DNA of 64,000 bases, from positions 24,262,796 to 24,326,795 of the forward strand of contig CM035808.1 in assembly GCA_020466095.1 (NCBI GenBank), given 5' to 3'. The translations under genes were made by a program, and so were the position numbers. This document shows positions 47,130 to 58,767 of this stretch, piece by piece. The stretch comes from Chlorops oryzae. Lineage: Eukaryota; Arthropoda; Insecta; Diptera; Chloropidae. The notes beneath the pieces are model-generated. The model saw only the letters and a list, made by a program, of their open reading frames with translations, did not search any database and had not been told where the DNA came from. Every line of letters begins with the position of its first letter. The first letter of the stretch is position 1.

Positions 47130-48234
47130 CCCAAGCAGCAAAATAGAGCGATTCGACCAGCAGCAAGTCGAATCGACCTATTTTGGTTGAAAATACCCTA
47201 TTTCTGACCTATTTTCCGGCCTTAAATATGACCTAACTTAAAAGTCCGTTTCGAAGGTCCAAATTACCTCTATTCTACCTATTTCATGACTTCAAAGTCG
47301 CTTCGACTTCCAAGTCGATTTTTGGTCGAAATAGGTAAAAAATTCCCTATTGAGTGACTTAAAATTGACTTAACTTTGAATTCCAAATTAGGTAATTTTT
47401 CAAGGCAAACAGACCAATTTTTTGACTAAAATTCGACTTTAAAGTCCGTTTGACTTATAGGGCGAAATAGGGTCAAAAGTTGACTTATTTTGTTGCATGC
47501 TTCGACTTCAAAGTCGAGCGGACTGGATTTTTGGACTTCATAGTCGGTTTGACTTTAAAGTCGAAATAGGTCAAAATAGGTCGAGCTCCGCCATGTTTTT
47601 CGAATGGCAAATTGAGAATTATTCTTCTGCATATGTTTTTTCTTTAAGAAAAAAAATTTTTTTCAAGCAATATTTATTTAATTTCCATCAATGAGAAAGC
47701 CCCTTAAAAATGAAGAAGTAGAAGGAACACTTTCACGAAAAATCTCAGCGGCATATGGTTTTGGGACTTATTAAGCGCAAAATAATTTTTAATGAAGTCC
47801 ATATTTTATTTATTATTTATTTCTTAAGACACACGAAGAAGAAAATCTCTCGTTCATTTCTGCTTTCGAGTAATACGAATGACTGAGTAAGATATTATGT
47901 ATTTATATCTTTTTCTGTTACTCTCTCTCTCACTTTTTTCGTTTCCTTTTACGTTCTCTTTCGTTTTACTCATAAGTCCAATTAGGTCGAAAATTGGTCA
48001 TTGCGACTTCTTTCGACTAATATTAGGTAAATGGACTTCTTTTCGCCCTGACTTTGAAGTCGAAATGCCCTATTATGACCTATTATTACCGCCAATCGAC
48101 TTCCAATCTATTCCCACTTACGTCGACTCGACGTCGAATCGACGTAATTTCGACCTATTTAGGTTAGTCAAGTAAATATTCTGACCTAATATAGGTAAGA
48201 ATTTACCAATTTTCCACCTATTTTGCTACTTGGG
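47130..48234. mobile_element. 1.1 kb element with CCCAAG-AGCAAAATAG ends and palindromic AGTCG motifs
   Basis: Starts CCCAAGCAGCAAAATAG and ends CTATTTTGCTACTTGGG, an inverted pair with one mismatch. Both outer thirds (47150-47595 and 47970-48220) are packed with GACTT(c/t)AAAGTCG palindromes and ACCTATTT/AAATAGGT words; the middle (47600-47960) is not. No transposase frame. A target-site duplication is not evident. Confidence 0.75.
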
Positions 48235-51200
48235 CTAATAATAGCAGTAAGATGGGGCGTTGGAAAGCCTCAGCTCCCATCAAGTCGTCTCACTGAATTG
48301 AAGAATTAGTCTAAGTAGGTCACATTAGCAATGGGTCCTTTTCCGGTCCTCATAGATGATCACCATTTTAGGCTACCGTCCATATAGTGCGTCTGCGAAT
48401 ACTGACTGACTTTTGTCATTCTGTTTCCCCTTTGGTACTGAAAATGATTGTTGGAATTCCAGTCGAACAAGTCAGTACCAAACTGTTGATTGGGACGGGA
48501 TGGATTGCAGCAATCCTAGCCCCCCAAAGTTAGGCTTTCATTGGATGCGTCGTCTTTCATACAATCAAGCCTTAATTTTTCTATGTTTGATTGATGAATA
48601 AATTAACAAAACATGTAAGGTCCTGTTTTACAAGCCTAAGTCTACGTGTTCACATCACCAAGGTGCTCTCACTTTCTTCGGGGTTCAGACTATCCAGTCT
48701 CGACTGTATTTCATAGTTTTTCAACTGTTTGGGCTTTTGATGTGCAAAGAAGCAAACTTAAATCCTTTATAGAAATCCGAGAAACTCCAGATCAAGTGGC
48801 ATGAATAGAAAGTAAAATTCCTGCTATGGTTTGGCGGTGGGCTTTAATAAACCATGGAGTCCCAGATATTAAAATATTTGCGCTAATTAATGCAAACTTG
48901 ATGAACAATTCCTTACAGACTATAGGGAAAGACTTTGTTGCTTGAGGGCGTTTGCTTTAAAAAATTAAGAATTCATTGAAATTGTGTACCGGTATTTCCT
49001 ATGTGAATATTTACCATGAAATTTGATATGAAGTGATTCTTCTAAGTAGGTAAATACACATTACTACAAAATGCTTTAGGAACTTTCGAACTCTTCACAA
49101 ATCTTTCCTTGCTTCCTCAAAGTACTACTAAGGCCCCTTTGCTACTGTTTCTAGTAAAGTTTTTTGTTAGTAAAACCAAAAAATTTATCAGACCTATTCT
49201 AAATGAATGAATTCCCCAAGAGTTTTTTTCTCTAGAAATTGTTCTCCTGGAAAAAAGAATTCGTAATATTCTAAGCGTCAATAAAAGAAAAAATTTGAGG
49301 ACCTTTGCGCTCAAAATATTTGGTTCCTTCATATTCATTACCCGTGTTCTCGGAATGGGAAACAATTTTGTTTTAATCCGCAGGTAAAAACTCTCCGGGA
49401 ATAGTTAGAATCGAGCTTAATTATACCTTGTGTCCCTTAATCTTTAAAGGGTTATGGAAAAGTCGCATTGACGAATTTCTTCGCTCGATACTTTTTAACT
49501 CAAGAGTCTTTTCTTATGTTTAGCTAAATGCATATTTATATGAGTTCATTCGATTTTTATAGGGTCTTGATTTCAAAATACTATCCACGTTCAATAAAAT
49601 CCCACAAAATACTCCACATTAAACCATTAAATCCTCATAAGTCCAGCAAAATCGACCTCCAATAAAAAAAAAAAAACGAAAATCGCTTTTTTATATATAA
49701 CAGAAAATGTAAGAATTTCTGATGACATCGCCTCGCCATTGCCAAAATCCCCAATAAAAGGAATGCCCTGCCGTTTAATTCTTACAATTTGGGTATTTTT
49801 CTTTTCGCTCCTCTTTTTTTCTCCCTCCTTTATCTCTATCGATGACATGGCTCATAAAAATTGAATGAAGCTTATGTGCCAAATATAAAGGATATACACG
49901 AAAGCACGGCAGGAATTATTGTGGGAAGCAAGTGTTGGAACCCGAGGCATAGGGCACGCTTCAATAACGAGTTGAATGACACTAAAAGCGTCCATTACAT
50001 TGCAAAACGGACACGCGATGAAGGAGGGAGGCGCGCGCGCGATGACAGTTTCGGTAGCTGAACGACAAAGAGGGTCATTACGATTACATAGGATATAAAA
50101 TTGTATATTATATGTCAACAGAAAATGGATGAAAAAAAAAAAAAAATACAGAAAAGTAACACGCCCGACTAGACTACATGTTCCCAAAAAGAAGAAAAAA
50201 AAATTACAGAAAAAAAAATGAATCCAATAAAAATAAAGGCAGACGTTCCGCTTGTACGAAAAATGGATAAAAATGTTTACACGCATTCGACGAGACCAAA
50301 AGAAAGGAGTAACTGCAGACAAGGCAGTCAGACAGACAATACGATAGATAGAGATAGCGATGGGGAGAGAGAGGAAATAAAACATTCCCGAAACACCACA
50401 CGCATCATAACAAAATATTGGCCACGGGCGGCTCACAATAGAAAGGGTGAGAGTTCAAACGGGTGCGTGCCCAATCTATGATTTCACTTCTTCCTCATTG
50501 CTTTATTTGGAATTTGGTGACTGCTGTTAATCCACTTTTTTATGCTTCTAGTATTTTTTCCCCCTATTTCTTCTTCGTTATTATAGCTCTTAGGGTGTAT
50601 TATCCCAAATAACATTAAATAAAACCCATTTATGCTTTTGCACTTTGATGCTTTGTTGTGGCTACAAGTGTACGCTGGTCGAGTTCCGTTGAGGTTATCC
50701 TCTATATTCCTTTTACGTGAAGCGATTTTTTATTTAAGTGTTGAAAACATTTAAAAAAAAATATACGAAATTTCTCGGTTAGAAAGACCACTCACTGGTC
50801 CTTTTGATTTCGGTGGCATTTTTCATCATTTGTCTGCATTTGTGATGTGTGTGCCTCTCTCTCTCTCTCTTTCTCCTTGTAGAAAAAGCAAAAGCTAAAA
50901 GGACATTCAGTTCACTTAAATAGTTTGGTATTTCCCTTTGTGATGTGCATTGCTGAGTGCTTTGTAGTGCCACTTGAGACTTGGTGTTGTTTGTCCCAGT
51001 CCCTTTCTCTCTCCCTCGCTTTTCGACTCGTTTTTTACTTGGAGCGTTCATTGCGATTAATTCGTTTTTGTCCACCTCGATTCTGAAGGAATATGTACGT
51101 CATTCATAGATTTATGTCTATCTTTAGTACATCTTTAATTTCTATTAGATAATTATAATCGATAATTATCGATTGCGCTATGTATCAGCACTATTTATGT

Positions 51201-52879
51201 CATCTTATACCGCGATTATTCTAAATGCATCCAACCTCTTCTTTGCCTTCAGCAATAGAATTGATTTTGAAAGCCCTCAGGTTTCATTTTTTGTATCGCT
51301 CGATAAAAATCGAAATTTCACTGGCTTGGACAAAAAAATATTCATTCAAGGCATACAAATCTACCATCAATCTTGCATCCTTCAAGGAATTTCATTCACT
51401 AATACACGTTAAAAGGAAAAAAAAAATCGCAAAATTTTCCTTTAAAAAACCGATAAAAATATGTCAGCTTTAATTACCCGTATTATTCGTTGGAATTTCC
51501 TTCTTTCCTGCTCCTCGGAAACAAATTCCTTTCCTATATTCCTTCCATACCTCGTGACCGCAAAATTCCATTTCAACGACACACTAGCATACACTTTAAT
51601 GAAAGGACATCCCCCCATGGCGTTCAGGCACACACCATATGGTCCACTAAAAAGTTGGCTTCATGGTGTAAATTCGTTTTTTCCTTTCTCTTTTTTCTTT
51701 TTTGGAAACAGAAGGTGAAAACGTCGTCCTTTGTGTATGAGCTTCGCCAAAAAAAAAAAAAAATTAAATTTAAAAAAAACTGAGGATTGAAAAGAAAAGA
51801 TTCTACGGCTTCGTATTAATTTTTTTTTTCGCCTGCGGTTACGTCCTGCTGTGTGCTAAAATGGAATTTTGTAATTACGCTTGTTAACAATAGTCGGGAT
51901 CCGGATACCTCCTTTCGTGCGTGTGGATTACCAGAGGGAACAGAGAATACACCACTCGCTACCCCACAGTAGTCTGCTGTGGCAGCTTTTCTATGTATTT
52001 GCGAAAAGAAATTTCCACTAAAATTTTCTCTTCAGTGATTTTTATTTATAGGAAAAAAAGAAAAAAAACAGGATACCACAGAATTCCATTGAGAAGATCT
52101 TATTAAGATTGAAGGTTAAAGTTGATTTAGTTTCGGTATTAGGTCCTGGATTATGAATTTTTTCCCAACTTAATTGTGTAGAGAGAAAAATGAAAAGAAA
52201 TTCTGCGGCCTTTAAACTCGAACGTCCGAGATCCAAGGGTGAGAATGTGAGCTGAAGAAATTATAAATTTATCGTATCGATTTTTGTATCGTTATTTCGT
52301 TTTTTTTTTTAGAGACCTCTCATTCATTTTTTATTGCTTTTGTTTTATCATCATACCATGTTCGACGATGAGTTTTTACTGTACCATTTTGTTTGCGCTT
52401 GATCTGAAATCTTATAGTCATATAACAATCCCAATTGAAAATTCGCAAAAGACAATTCTTTTGTCTCTTTGTAGTGTTTCTTAATAAGTTTTCATCAATT
52501 GTCATTAAAATTATCAACTCTTTCAATATGATTAAAAATGAACTCGAGATTCTTGTCTCCGTCTTTCAAGGACAGTGACCACGAACTATGATAATGAATC
52601 GTTTGTTTACCATTAAAATGAAAAAAACAAAAAACAAAAAACAAAAACAATCCAAACGTATTGAGCAATTAAAAGGCACTATATCTTTATTGTGTTGAGT
52701 TATTTAATACAGTTAGGGTGACCAGATCAAATTGCCTTTTGTTCGAAATAGAAATTCATTAACAAACACTTAACAGACAGGCAGGCTGCAAGTTCTCAAT
52801 CCAATCGCCTGAAGAACTGGATTCATCAAGCATATGGGTGAATGAATATGGCACTGTGTTCAGTTTTTTTTTTTTTTTT

Positions 52880-53070
52880 TTGAGGATATTGGTCTGAATG
52901 TCTCAAAAGAAGGCCTTAATTCCCTAAAAATATGTTTTGAAATATTCTAAATACAACATCTTTGTCCCATAACGTCCCGTAAATATTTCCCTGCCCACTT
53001 TTCTGCCCGAAAACTCCACTCAAGACCATAAATGTCTTTTAATTTAGGGGAGAATTCCGAAGAATGTAGC
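52880..53070 (-). mobile_element. Dispersed MITE copy 3 (GTTGCCAGTTTAGG family), decayed
   Basis: Minus strand shows AATTCTCCCCTAAATTAAAAGACATTTATGGTC, GTGGAGTTTTCGGGCAGAAAAGTGGGCAGGG and GGCCTTCTTTTGAGACATTCAGACC, in the same order as copies 1 and 2. The outer inverted ends are lost into a poly-T run. Confidence 0.55.
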
Positions 53071-53082
53071 GAAAAAGCCTCG

Positions 53083-53136
53083 CTTTATAGAGAAATTCGC
53101 TGTAGAGGAGTTCGTTATAGAGAGCTTCGACTGTTA
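53083..53136 (-). mobile_element. pogo/Tigger-type terminal repeat remnant
   Basis: Minus strand: ACAGTCGAAGCTCTCTATAACGAACTCCTC followed by TTTCTCTATAAAGCGAG. This is the usual style of terminal repeat of Tigger-like elements (CAGT, CTCTATAACGAA). The other end was not found nearby. Confidence 0.5.
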
Positions 53137-54329
53137 TAATTTTTTCAAATCCCTAGAGGTTTTCCTTAAAACGTGTATTTTTCTCGAAAACCTTGAAAAC
53201 AATTAAATCAAGAAGCCACGAGAATGAATGAATGAGATTTTGTATGAAAACTTTTACAATTCTTCGCTTCGTCATCTTTTCATTTATACGGGAATACCCT
53301 AATTAAATTTAATTCAAGAAAAATAATTTCAAATGTGAAAAGTTTGAATAAAAAATAAAATTTCGACTTGAGTCAATTTTGAATAAATATTACGATATAA
53401 ACCACTAAATGTGCACAATGGGCTTCAAAATGTTTTCGATTCATCAAATATCAGTTGCTATTTAAATGTCACACATCACAGCGTTAAAAGAGCATAGATT
53501 GCCACACAGATGGTCACCTTAAAAACAATTATTCAACTACGATGTTCAAGTTATCTATGACAAATATTTTGATTGGAAAATGTGGGGAGGGGACGATAGG
53601 AAAGTAATTTAGATAGTCTCAAATAAGTTCCGCTAACTGAGAAGAAGTTGTTTCCTGTCCCATTGTATGACGTTAACTTTGACGTCATTTCCTTTGGGTA
53701 CTCCAACTGAAAAAGATAAAAAAATGATTAAAGCTCTTCATAAGTATCATTTAATTCAATAGTAACGTTATCTTTGGAAAATAGAAAGCAAAATATTTTG
53801 AAGTTATTTCAAAGTCAAGCAAATTTTGACCAATCTCTAAGATTGATATGAAACGTTTTTGATATGTCGCCTTAAATCATATCAAATACGTAGTAAATTA
53901 TTTGTTTTTGTTTTCGCTATTTTAATCTTAAATCAACAACGTGTAAATTGTGTAATGAGAAATAATTATAACAGAAAAAATACAAACTTTTAAGGCTTCA
54001 AAACGGACATCGGCGAGTCCTAATACTTTTGTGCTCACTGACTTCATATGTATGGCTTGCACGTTTATCTGTGTCTTCACTAACACATCTCTTCTTCCAC
54101 AATTGATGCGTTGCATTGCGAAGGCATGAGGAAAAATCCTTTTAAAAACTCATTTAAAACGTACGGAAAATGGAATGATTTGATTTCAAGTGGAACGATT
54201 TCCAGTTGCGTATGCACTAGAGTTGAGCAACATTGTCGCGTTGCCTGCCTAAAGGAAAAGGTTGCATCAAAATCGAAAGAAAGGGTGTACGGCATTATAA
54301 GCATAGTGATTCGGCCCCCTTACGTTTTT

Positions 54330-54840
54330 TCCAGGACGGTATCTCGTTCGATTTTATACCTTTTCGAGTGCATCCAATCGCAAATGCATTTCATCGCTTC
54401 GGGCGTCACTTCGTCCACATTCAATTCCAATCGGTCGCGCAGTGGACTCAACTTCGCATATAACCCGAATAGAGTTGTAGAAGGGATCGATGACATCGAA
54501 AGATTCGATCGCCGACACGGATTTCTATGTCCGGATTGGCGTTTCGCAGGAATTTCGCTTTGAGAAATTTACGAAAATTAACCGCTTTTGTCACTGCTAC
54601 GGTATGAGTTTCTGTGCTAAATTGAGAGATCGATGAGCTGAAAATGGATCACGGAACAAGATAGAAGACTATAAGAACTTACGTTTTCTTGTTGCGATCA
54701 ATGTTGGTCAATGAATTTGTCGCAAGATTAAGATCTTCGTTCTGGGATGGGCTTGACTGCGAAAGAAATGAGAAGTTTGAGATCGGATTCGAATTTTGAT
54801 CATTCATTTTCGACTTACTGGAGATGGCACGTTCGATGTG
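54330..54840 (-). pseudogene. Inverted, frameshifted copy of the BTB gene 5' part
   Basis: A 511 bp segment that is nearly the exact reverse complement of 55138-55648, so it includes the first two introns and about half of the BTB domain. The match starts at CACATCGAACG and breaks abruptly after GTCCTGGA. One A is missing in TATGCGAAGTTGAG (TATGCGAAAGTTGAG in the gene), which shifts the frame inside the BTB domain. Unlike the gene, it keeps a perfect GTAAGT donor for intron 1 (54811-54819), where the gene has GTTAGT. It lacks exons beyond the BTB part and has no ATG in the matching place, so it cannot encode the protein. Confidence 0.9.
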
Positions 54841-55114
54841 CACGATGCTTCGAGCAGAACGCGTATAGAGTTTAAAAAGTAGATCAAGTCACATAAGAAT
54901 AACCCCTTCAGCAGCTCAATAAAAATAGTTTTATATTTTTGCCTCAATGCGAAATTTCCTTTTTATATTCCTTCAAAGGATTTCAGTTCTCCCTTACATA
55001 ATTAAAAAGAAAATCAAAGCAAGCTGTCTCATTATTTTGTGACATGCAAAGTTTATTTTAAAGTTTTGAATTTTTGTTTATTTATTTTTTATTTTTGTTT
55101 TTTTGCAAAAAAGA

Positions 55115-56561
55115 ATGTCCGCAGTACCCGAATGTGCCACATCGAACGTGCCATCTCCAGTTAGTCGAAAATGAATCATCACAATTCGAATCCGATCTCA
55201 AATTTCTCATTTCTTTCGCAGTCTAGCCCATCCCAGAACGAAGATCTTAATCTTGCGACAAATTCATTGACCAACATTGATCGCAACAAGAAAACGTAAG
55301 TTCTAATATCTTCTATCTTGTTCCGTGATCCATTTTCAGCTCATCGATCTCTCAATTTAGCACAGAAACTCATACCGTAGCAGTGACAAAAGCGGTTAAT
55401 TTTCGTAAATTTCTCAAAGCGAAATTCCTGCGAAACCCCAATCCGGACATAGAAATCCGTGTCGGCGATCGAATCTTTCGATGTCATCGATCCCTTCTAC
55501 AACTCTATTCGGGTTATATGCGAAAGTTGAGTCCACTGCGCGACCGATTGGAATTGAATGTGGACGAAGTGACGCCCGAAGCGATGAAATGCATTTGCGA
55601 TTGGATGCACTCGAAAAGGTATAAAATCGAACGAGATACCGTCCTGGAGGTGCATACGGCAGCAAAATACCTCGAGATCGAACATCTCATCGATCAGAGC
55701 TGGAATTGCATCATGTCGCCCGTCACGTGCGAAGATCGAGCATTCATGCTATATTTGGAAGCGATTTTCTTTGAATTACCCGAGGTCCAGGCTGCGATGA
55801 TAACGAAAGTCCAGAAGTTCTTTTTGACATTGGTCGGCTTTATGCAATTCGTGGAACTTCCCTTCGGACATGTTTGCGAATTACTGGCATCGGACTCTTT
55901 GGGTGTGAACTGTGAATTAGAGGTTTTTAGCGAGAGAAAAAAAAAAAAATTATTTTTTTTAAATGAATTATTTTCCTGGAACATTGCCTTTCAGATTTTC
56001 ACATAATTTTTTCTCTTTTTTTTTTCTTCTTTAGGTCTTTTTCGCCTGCGTTCGATATTTGAGCACGCACTGGGAGGACCGCAAGGAGCGAGTATTCGAA
56101 ATGCTACGGAACGTACGATTCGGATTATTGCCACCGCATATTCTGGTGTCCTTTCGCTTTAAAAAGGAGTCACCGGAAATCAATCGCATGCTTGAGAACT
56201 CTCTCGTCGAGAAACTCTTGAGCCAGACAATGCAGTAGGTATGTCTAGTCTAGTATTATGTTCAACCCATTCGGCTGCAGCGTCTTCTTATATTTTTTTT
56301 CGGTTATCGGTTATTCCTAAAAGTTTCGCGATCGGACTTGGAACTCCACCCGCAAAGAGTATTTTGTTTAAGCAGCGCGAATGGATTTACGATTTAGACT
56401 GTGAATACCATTCGACGGAAAGTTTGCCCGCCAAGAAACTATTGAACTACGATCATTTTCTGGAGTATATACGATTTCTAGCGAAATCCGGAACGCATTG
56501 GATGAGCTATGAAAGCTTAGAGGACGTTGAGAAGGCCGCTCAGTCAATGGGGCGGATATAA
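55115..56561 (+). CDS. BTB-BACK domain protein, 5 exons
   Basis: Model: exons 55115-55159, 55222-55295, 55361-55922, 56035-56234, 56324-56561; 1119 nt, 372 residues. Residues about 52-160 are a BTB/POZ domain (PDIEIRVGDRIFRCHRSLLQLYSGYM, then VTPEAMKCICDWMHS...Y.I.....LEVHTAAKYLEIEHL). A BACK region follows (F..L.......VCELLASDSLGVNCELEVFFACVRYL), the intron falling in its LEVF motif. The last exon has an R-[E]-WIYD..C.YH Cys/His motif seen at the end of some fly BTB-BACK proteins. Such proteins usually act as adaptors, often for Cul3 ubiquitin ligases. Weak points: donors GTTAGT, GTTTTT and GTAGGT; without the last splice the frame ends at TAG 56236. Exon 3 could also start at 55340, in frame. 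An ATG at 55171 reading through intron 1 is an alternative start. Confidence 0.75.
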
Positions 56562-57676
56562 CAATGAAATTGAAGAGTTTCCATTTTCTATATATTTTCT
56601 ATCTTAATATTTAAGCTGTGCATAGGTATATATTGAAGAATAGTTTTTACCGTAAAAGTCCCAAGTGTTTTTTTTTTGTTTTCTTTTTCGCCTTCTATAA
56701 TTCAATATGTCACATTCCTGACTGAGGAGGAAAGCTAAGCTTCCGACCGAAACACAAAAAAAGAATGCCATTTTGCATTCGATCGATGCCGCCGACTATT
56801 TGAAGTTTCACATTTCAATACCGGCGTTGCCAAGCAGCGCAGCTGTGACCATCCCCCTAGCTATTTTCAAAGCCAGCTTGGGTCCCATAAATCCCCTGCT
56901 GAGTTGTTTGTCCAACCTAAAAATTGCATTCATCTCTGGCAATTACGATTCTGCGGTTTCATTTTCAGTTTTTCCCACTTATTCTCGCTTTGTTTCGCTT
57001 GCCATGTTTACGGCTCAAATGAAAATTGGTTTTCCTTCTGCATTATCTGACCGTGACCATATATAACCACCTCTCGCGTCAAATGTATCCTCCTCCTATC
57101 GAATGATATGAAAAACCAAAAAATACCTCACCCTCACAAATATTTACCATCGACACGTGGAAAACTCGTGTTGATGAGGCGAAATTTTCATACGAAAATA
57201 TGTCGCTTGCCCGATTTTCTGCATCACTGTGCGGCCGGGACACTGACAATGGACCTATTAGCTCGTCTGTGGCTCGAGTTACGCGCAATACTGCGAGAAG
57301 CCTAATTAGGACTTTAAGCAGGCGAAGTAATTCGAACTGCGTTCATTTTACTGCTACTGCTACTGCTCCTGGTCGATCGATCTGATTTTTGGTTGATGAA
57401 TTTGTGATGCTTTCGAGGCGACCGCATGAAGAATGAGAGGAAGCATTATTTAATTTTTTTTTTTTTCGATTTAATTTCAACAAAATTTACAAGCCAATTT
57501 AAGGATTTTGGAATTAATTTTCAAACGGAAATGAAAGACAATTATTTAGGAGGCTCCTGGCGAAGCTCCTTGATGGTTGGAGTTTTACTTTTCTTGTGTG
57601 TCAAGTTGTTGGTTGTGTCTGTCCAGAAGTCGGCTTGGTTGATTTGTCCCCTCCGTGTTGTTGGGTGAGGACGTTT
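56562..57676. other. Intergenic DNA between convergent genes
   Basis: 3' flanks of the BTB gene (plus) and the Ser/Thr/Pro-rich gene (minus). Frames at 56.77-57.31 kb lack domains. Somewhat higher GC than average, possibly a regulatory region, but nothing specific is visible. Confidence 0.5.
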
Positions 57677-58684
57677 TTAGTTATCTGCCTTGCGCGACGG
57701 TTTTTTGTGTGGTGGTGGTGGTGGTGGTCGTGGGGGTGGTGGGCACTTGCGTGGTGGTGGTGGAAGCGGGCATGCAGGATGTGGTGGGCACTTTGATGGG
57801 GGTTTAGGTGTTGAGCCCTCGGTGGTCGATGAATCGGATGTAGCTGTAGAGTCATCGGCTGTCGTTGGATCGGATGTGGTTATAGAGCCATCCGCTGTCG
57901 ATGAATCGGATCCAGTTGTAGAGCTTTCGTCGGCCTTTTCATCAGATTCAGGTTGAGAATCCTCTTCGGCAGTGTCACCAGATTCAGGTTGAGAATCCTC
58001 TTCGGTAGAGTCGCCAGATTCCGGTTGAGAATCTTCTTCATTCGATTCAGCTTCCTGTGGGGCATCAACGTCCTCATCGAATTCGGTCAATTCGGATGAA
58101 CTCAAATATTTAAGATGCTGTGGACGAGGTGGCTTTGGGTGTACTGGGCAAGGCGGTTGTGGTTTGTGCTCTGGGCACTTTGGAGGTGTTGGACAAGTCG
58201 GTTCGGGTTCAGATGGTTCTATTGAAGTACCATCGGATACAACAGTTGTAGTATCTCCTTCTGAAGTAGAGCCTTTGTCGCTGTCGTCATCGGTTGTGGC
58301 AGCAGTGGTTGATCCATCGCTATCTCCTCCAGAAGGGGTCGAGCCATCGCTATCTTCTCCAGAAGGGGTTGATCCATCGCTATCTCCTCCAGAAGGGGTC
58401 GAGCCATCGCTATCTCCTCCAGAAGGGGTTGATCCATCGCTATCTCCTCCAGAAGGGGTTGATCCATCGCTATCTTCTCCAGAAGGGGTTGATCCATCGC
58501 TATCTCCTCCAGCAGTGGTCGAGCCATCGCTTTCACTTTCCTTGGGAAGTTCTGCTACCTCTGATGCATCTGCAACAGCCGAGTTGTCATCATCGAACAG
58601 GGAAATTCCTGATTTCTGATAATTTTGAGGTAATCCATATGTGCCAACGGCGCAGATCAACACAAGAATGAGTAAAATTCTCAT
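57677..58684 (-). CDS. Secreted acidic Ser/Thr/Pro-repeat protein
   Basis: Single-exon, 335 residues. Signal peptide at 1-17 (MRILLILVLICAVGTYG). Residues about 50-130 are tandem DSDGSTPSGG/E decapeptides (30 bp in DNA, about eight copies). Then come a Cys/Pro block (CPTPPKCPEHKPQPPCPVHPKPP), three copies of EEDSQPESGD, a second Ser/Thr/Asp-rich block (TTSDSSTTEGS) and a Cys/Pro tail (KCPPHPACPLPPPP, RKCPPPPRPP) with a basic end. Strong acidity and Ser/Thr content suggest heavy O-glycosylation or phosphorylation and calcium binding, as in mucin-like or glue secretions; this is inference. TATA box at 58760. No sequence kinship to the GDxN family was found beyond general style. Confidence 0.85.
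   Translation of the reverse strand: MRILLILVLICAVGTYGLPQNYQKSGISLFDDDNSAVADASEVAELPKESESDGSTTAGGDSDGSTPSGEDSDGSTPSGGDSDGSTPSGGDSDGSTPSGGDSDGSTPSGEDSDGSTPSGGDSDGSTTAATTDDDSDKGSTSEGDTTTVVSDGTSIEPSEPEPTCPTPPKCPEHKPQPPCPVHPKPPRPQHLKYLSSSELTEFDEDVDAPQEAESNEEDSQPESGDSTEEDSQPESGDTAEEDSQPESDEKADESSTTGSDSSTADGSITTSDPTTADDSTATSDSSTTEGSTPKPPSKCPPHPACPLPPPPRKCPPPPRPPPPPPHKKPSRKADN
58308..58530 (-). repeat. 30 bp coding minisatellite (DSDGSTPSGG units)
   Basis: Seven to eight tandem 30 bp units, GATCCATCGCTATCTCCTCC-AGAAGGGGTT on the plus strand, with T/C and G/A alternations that change GG to GE. Frames on other strands here are shadows. Confidence 0.95.
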
Positions 58685-58759
58685 TTCGAAAAATGTTATT
58701 CGTTATTGTTTCAGTCGAAAATAAAATTCAGACTGTATTGACTACACTCTGCTCGGTCT

Positions 58760-58767
58760 CTTTTATA
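58760..58767 (-). promoter_or_regulatory. TATA box of the Ser/Thr/Pro-rich gene
   Basis: CGTATAAAAGAG on the minus strand, about 76 bases before the ATG at 58684. Confidence 0.7.

Larger units (their letters stand above)
48235..54329. other. Gene-free block
   Basis: No supported gene. Items seen: MITE copy 3 (52.88 kb), a pogo/Tigger-type end (53.08 kb), poly-A/T runs (50130, 51750, 52865), a CT run (50856) and ACAAAAA repeats (52623). The 194-codon frame at 49.85-50.44 kb on the minus strand is Phe/Tyr-rich from AT composition and has no domain. Confidence 0.5.

Noticed and set aside
49852..50436. 194-codon Phe/Tyr/Cys-rich minus-strand frame
   Set aside because: AT-driven composition with poly-Phe from poly-A/T runs, no domain or splice context.
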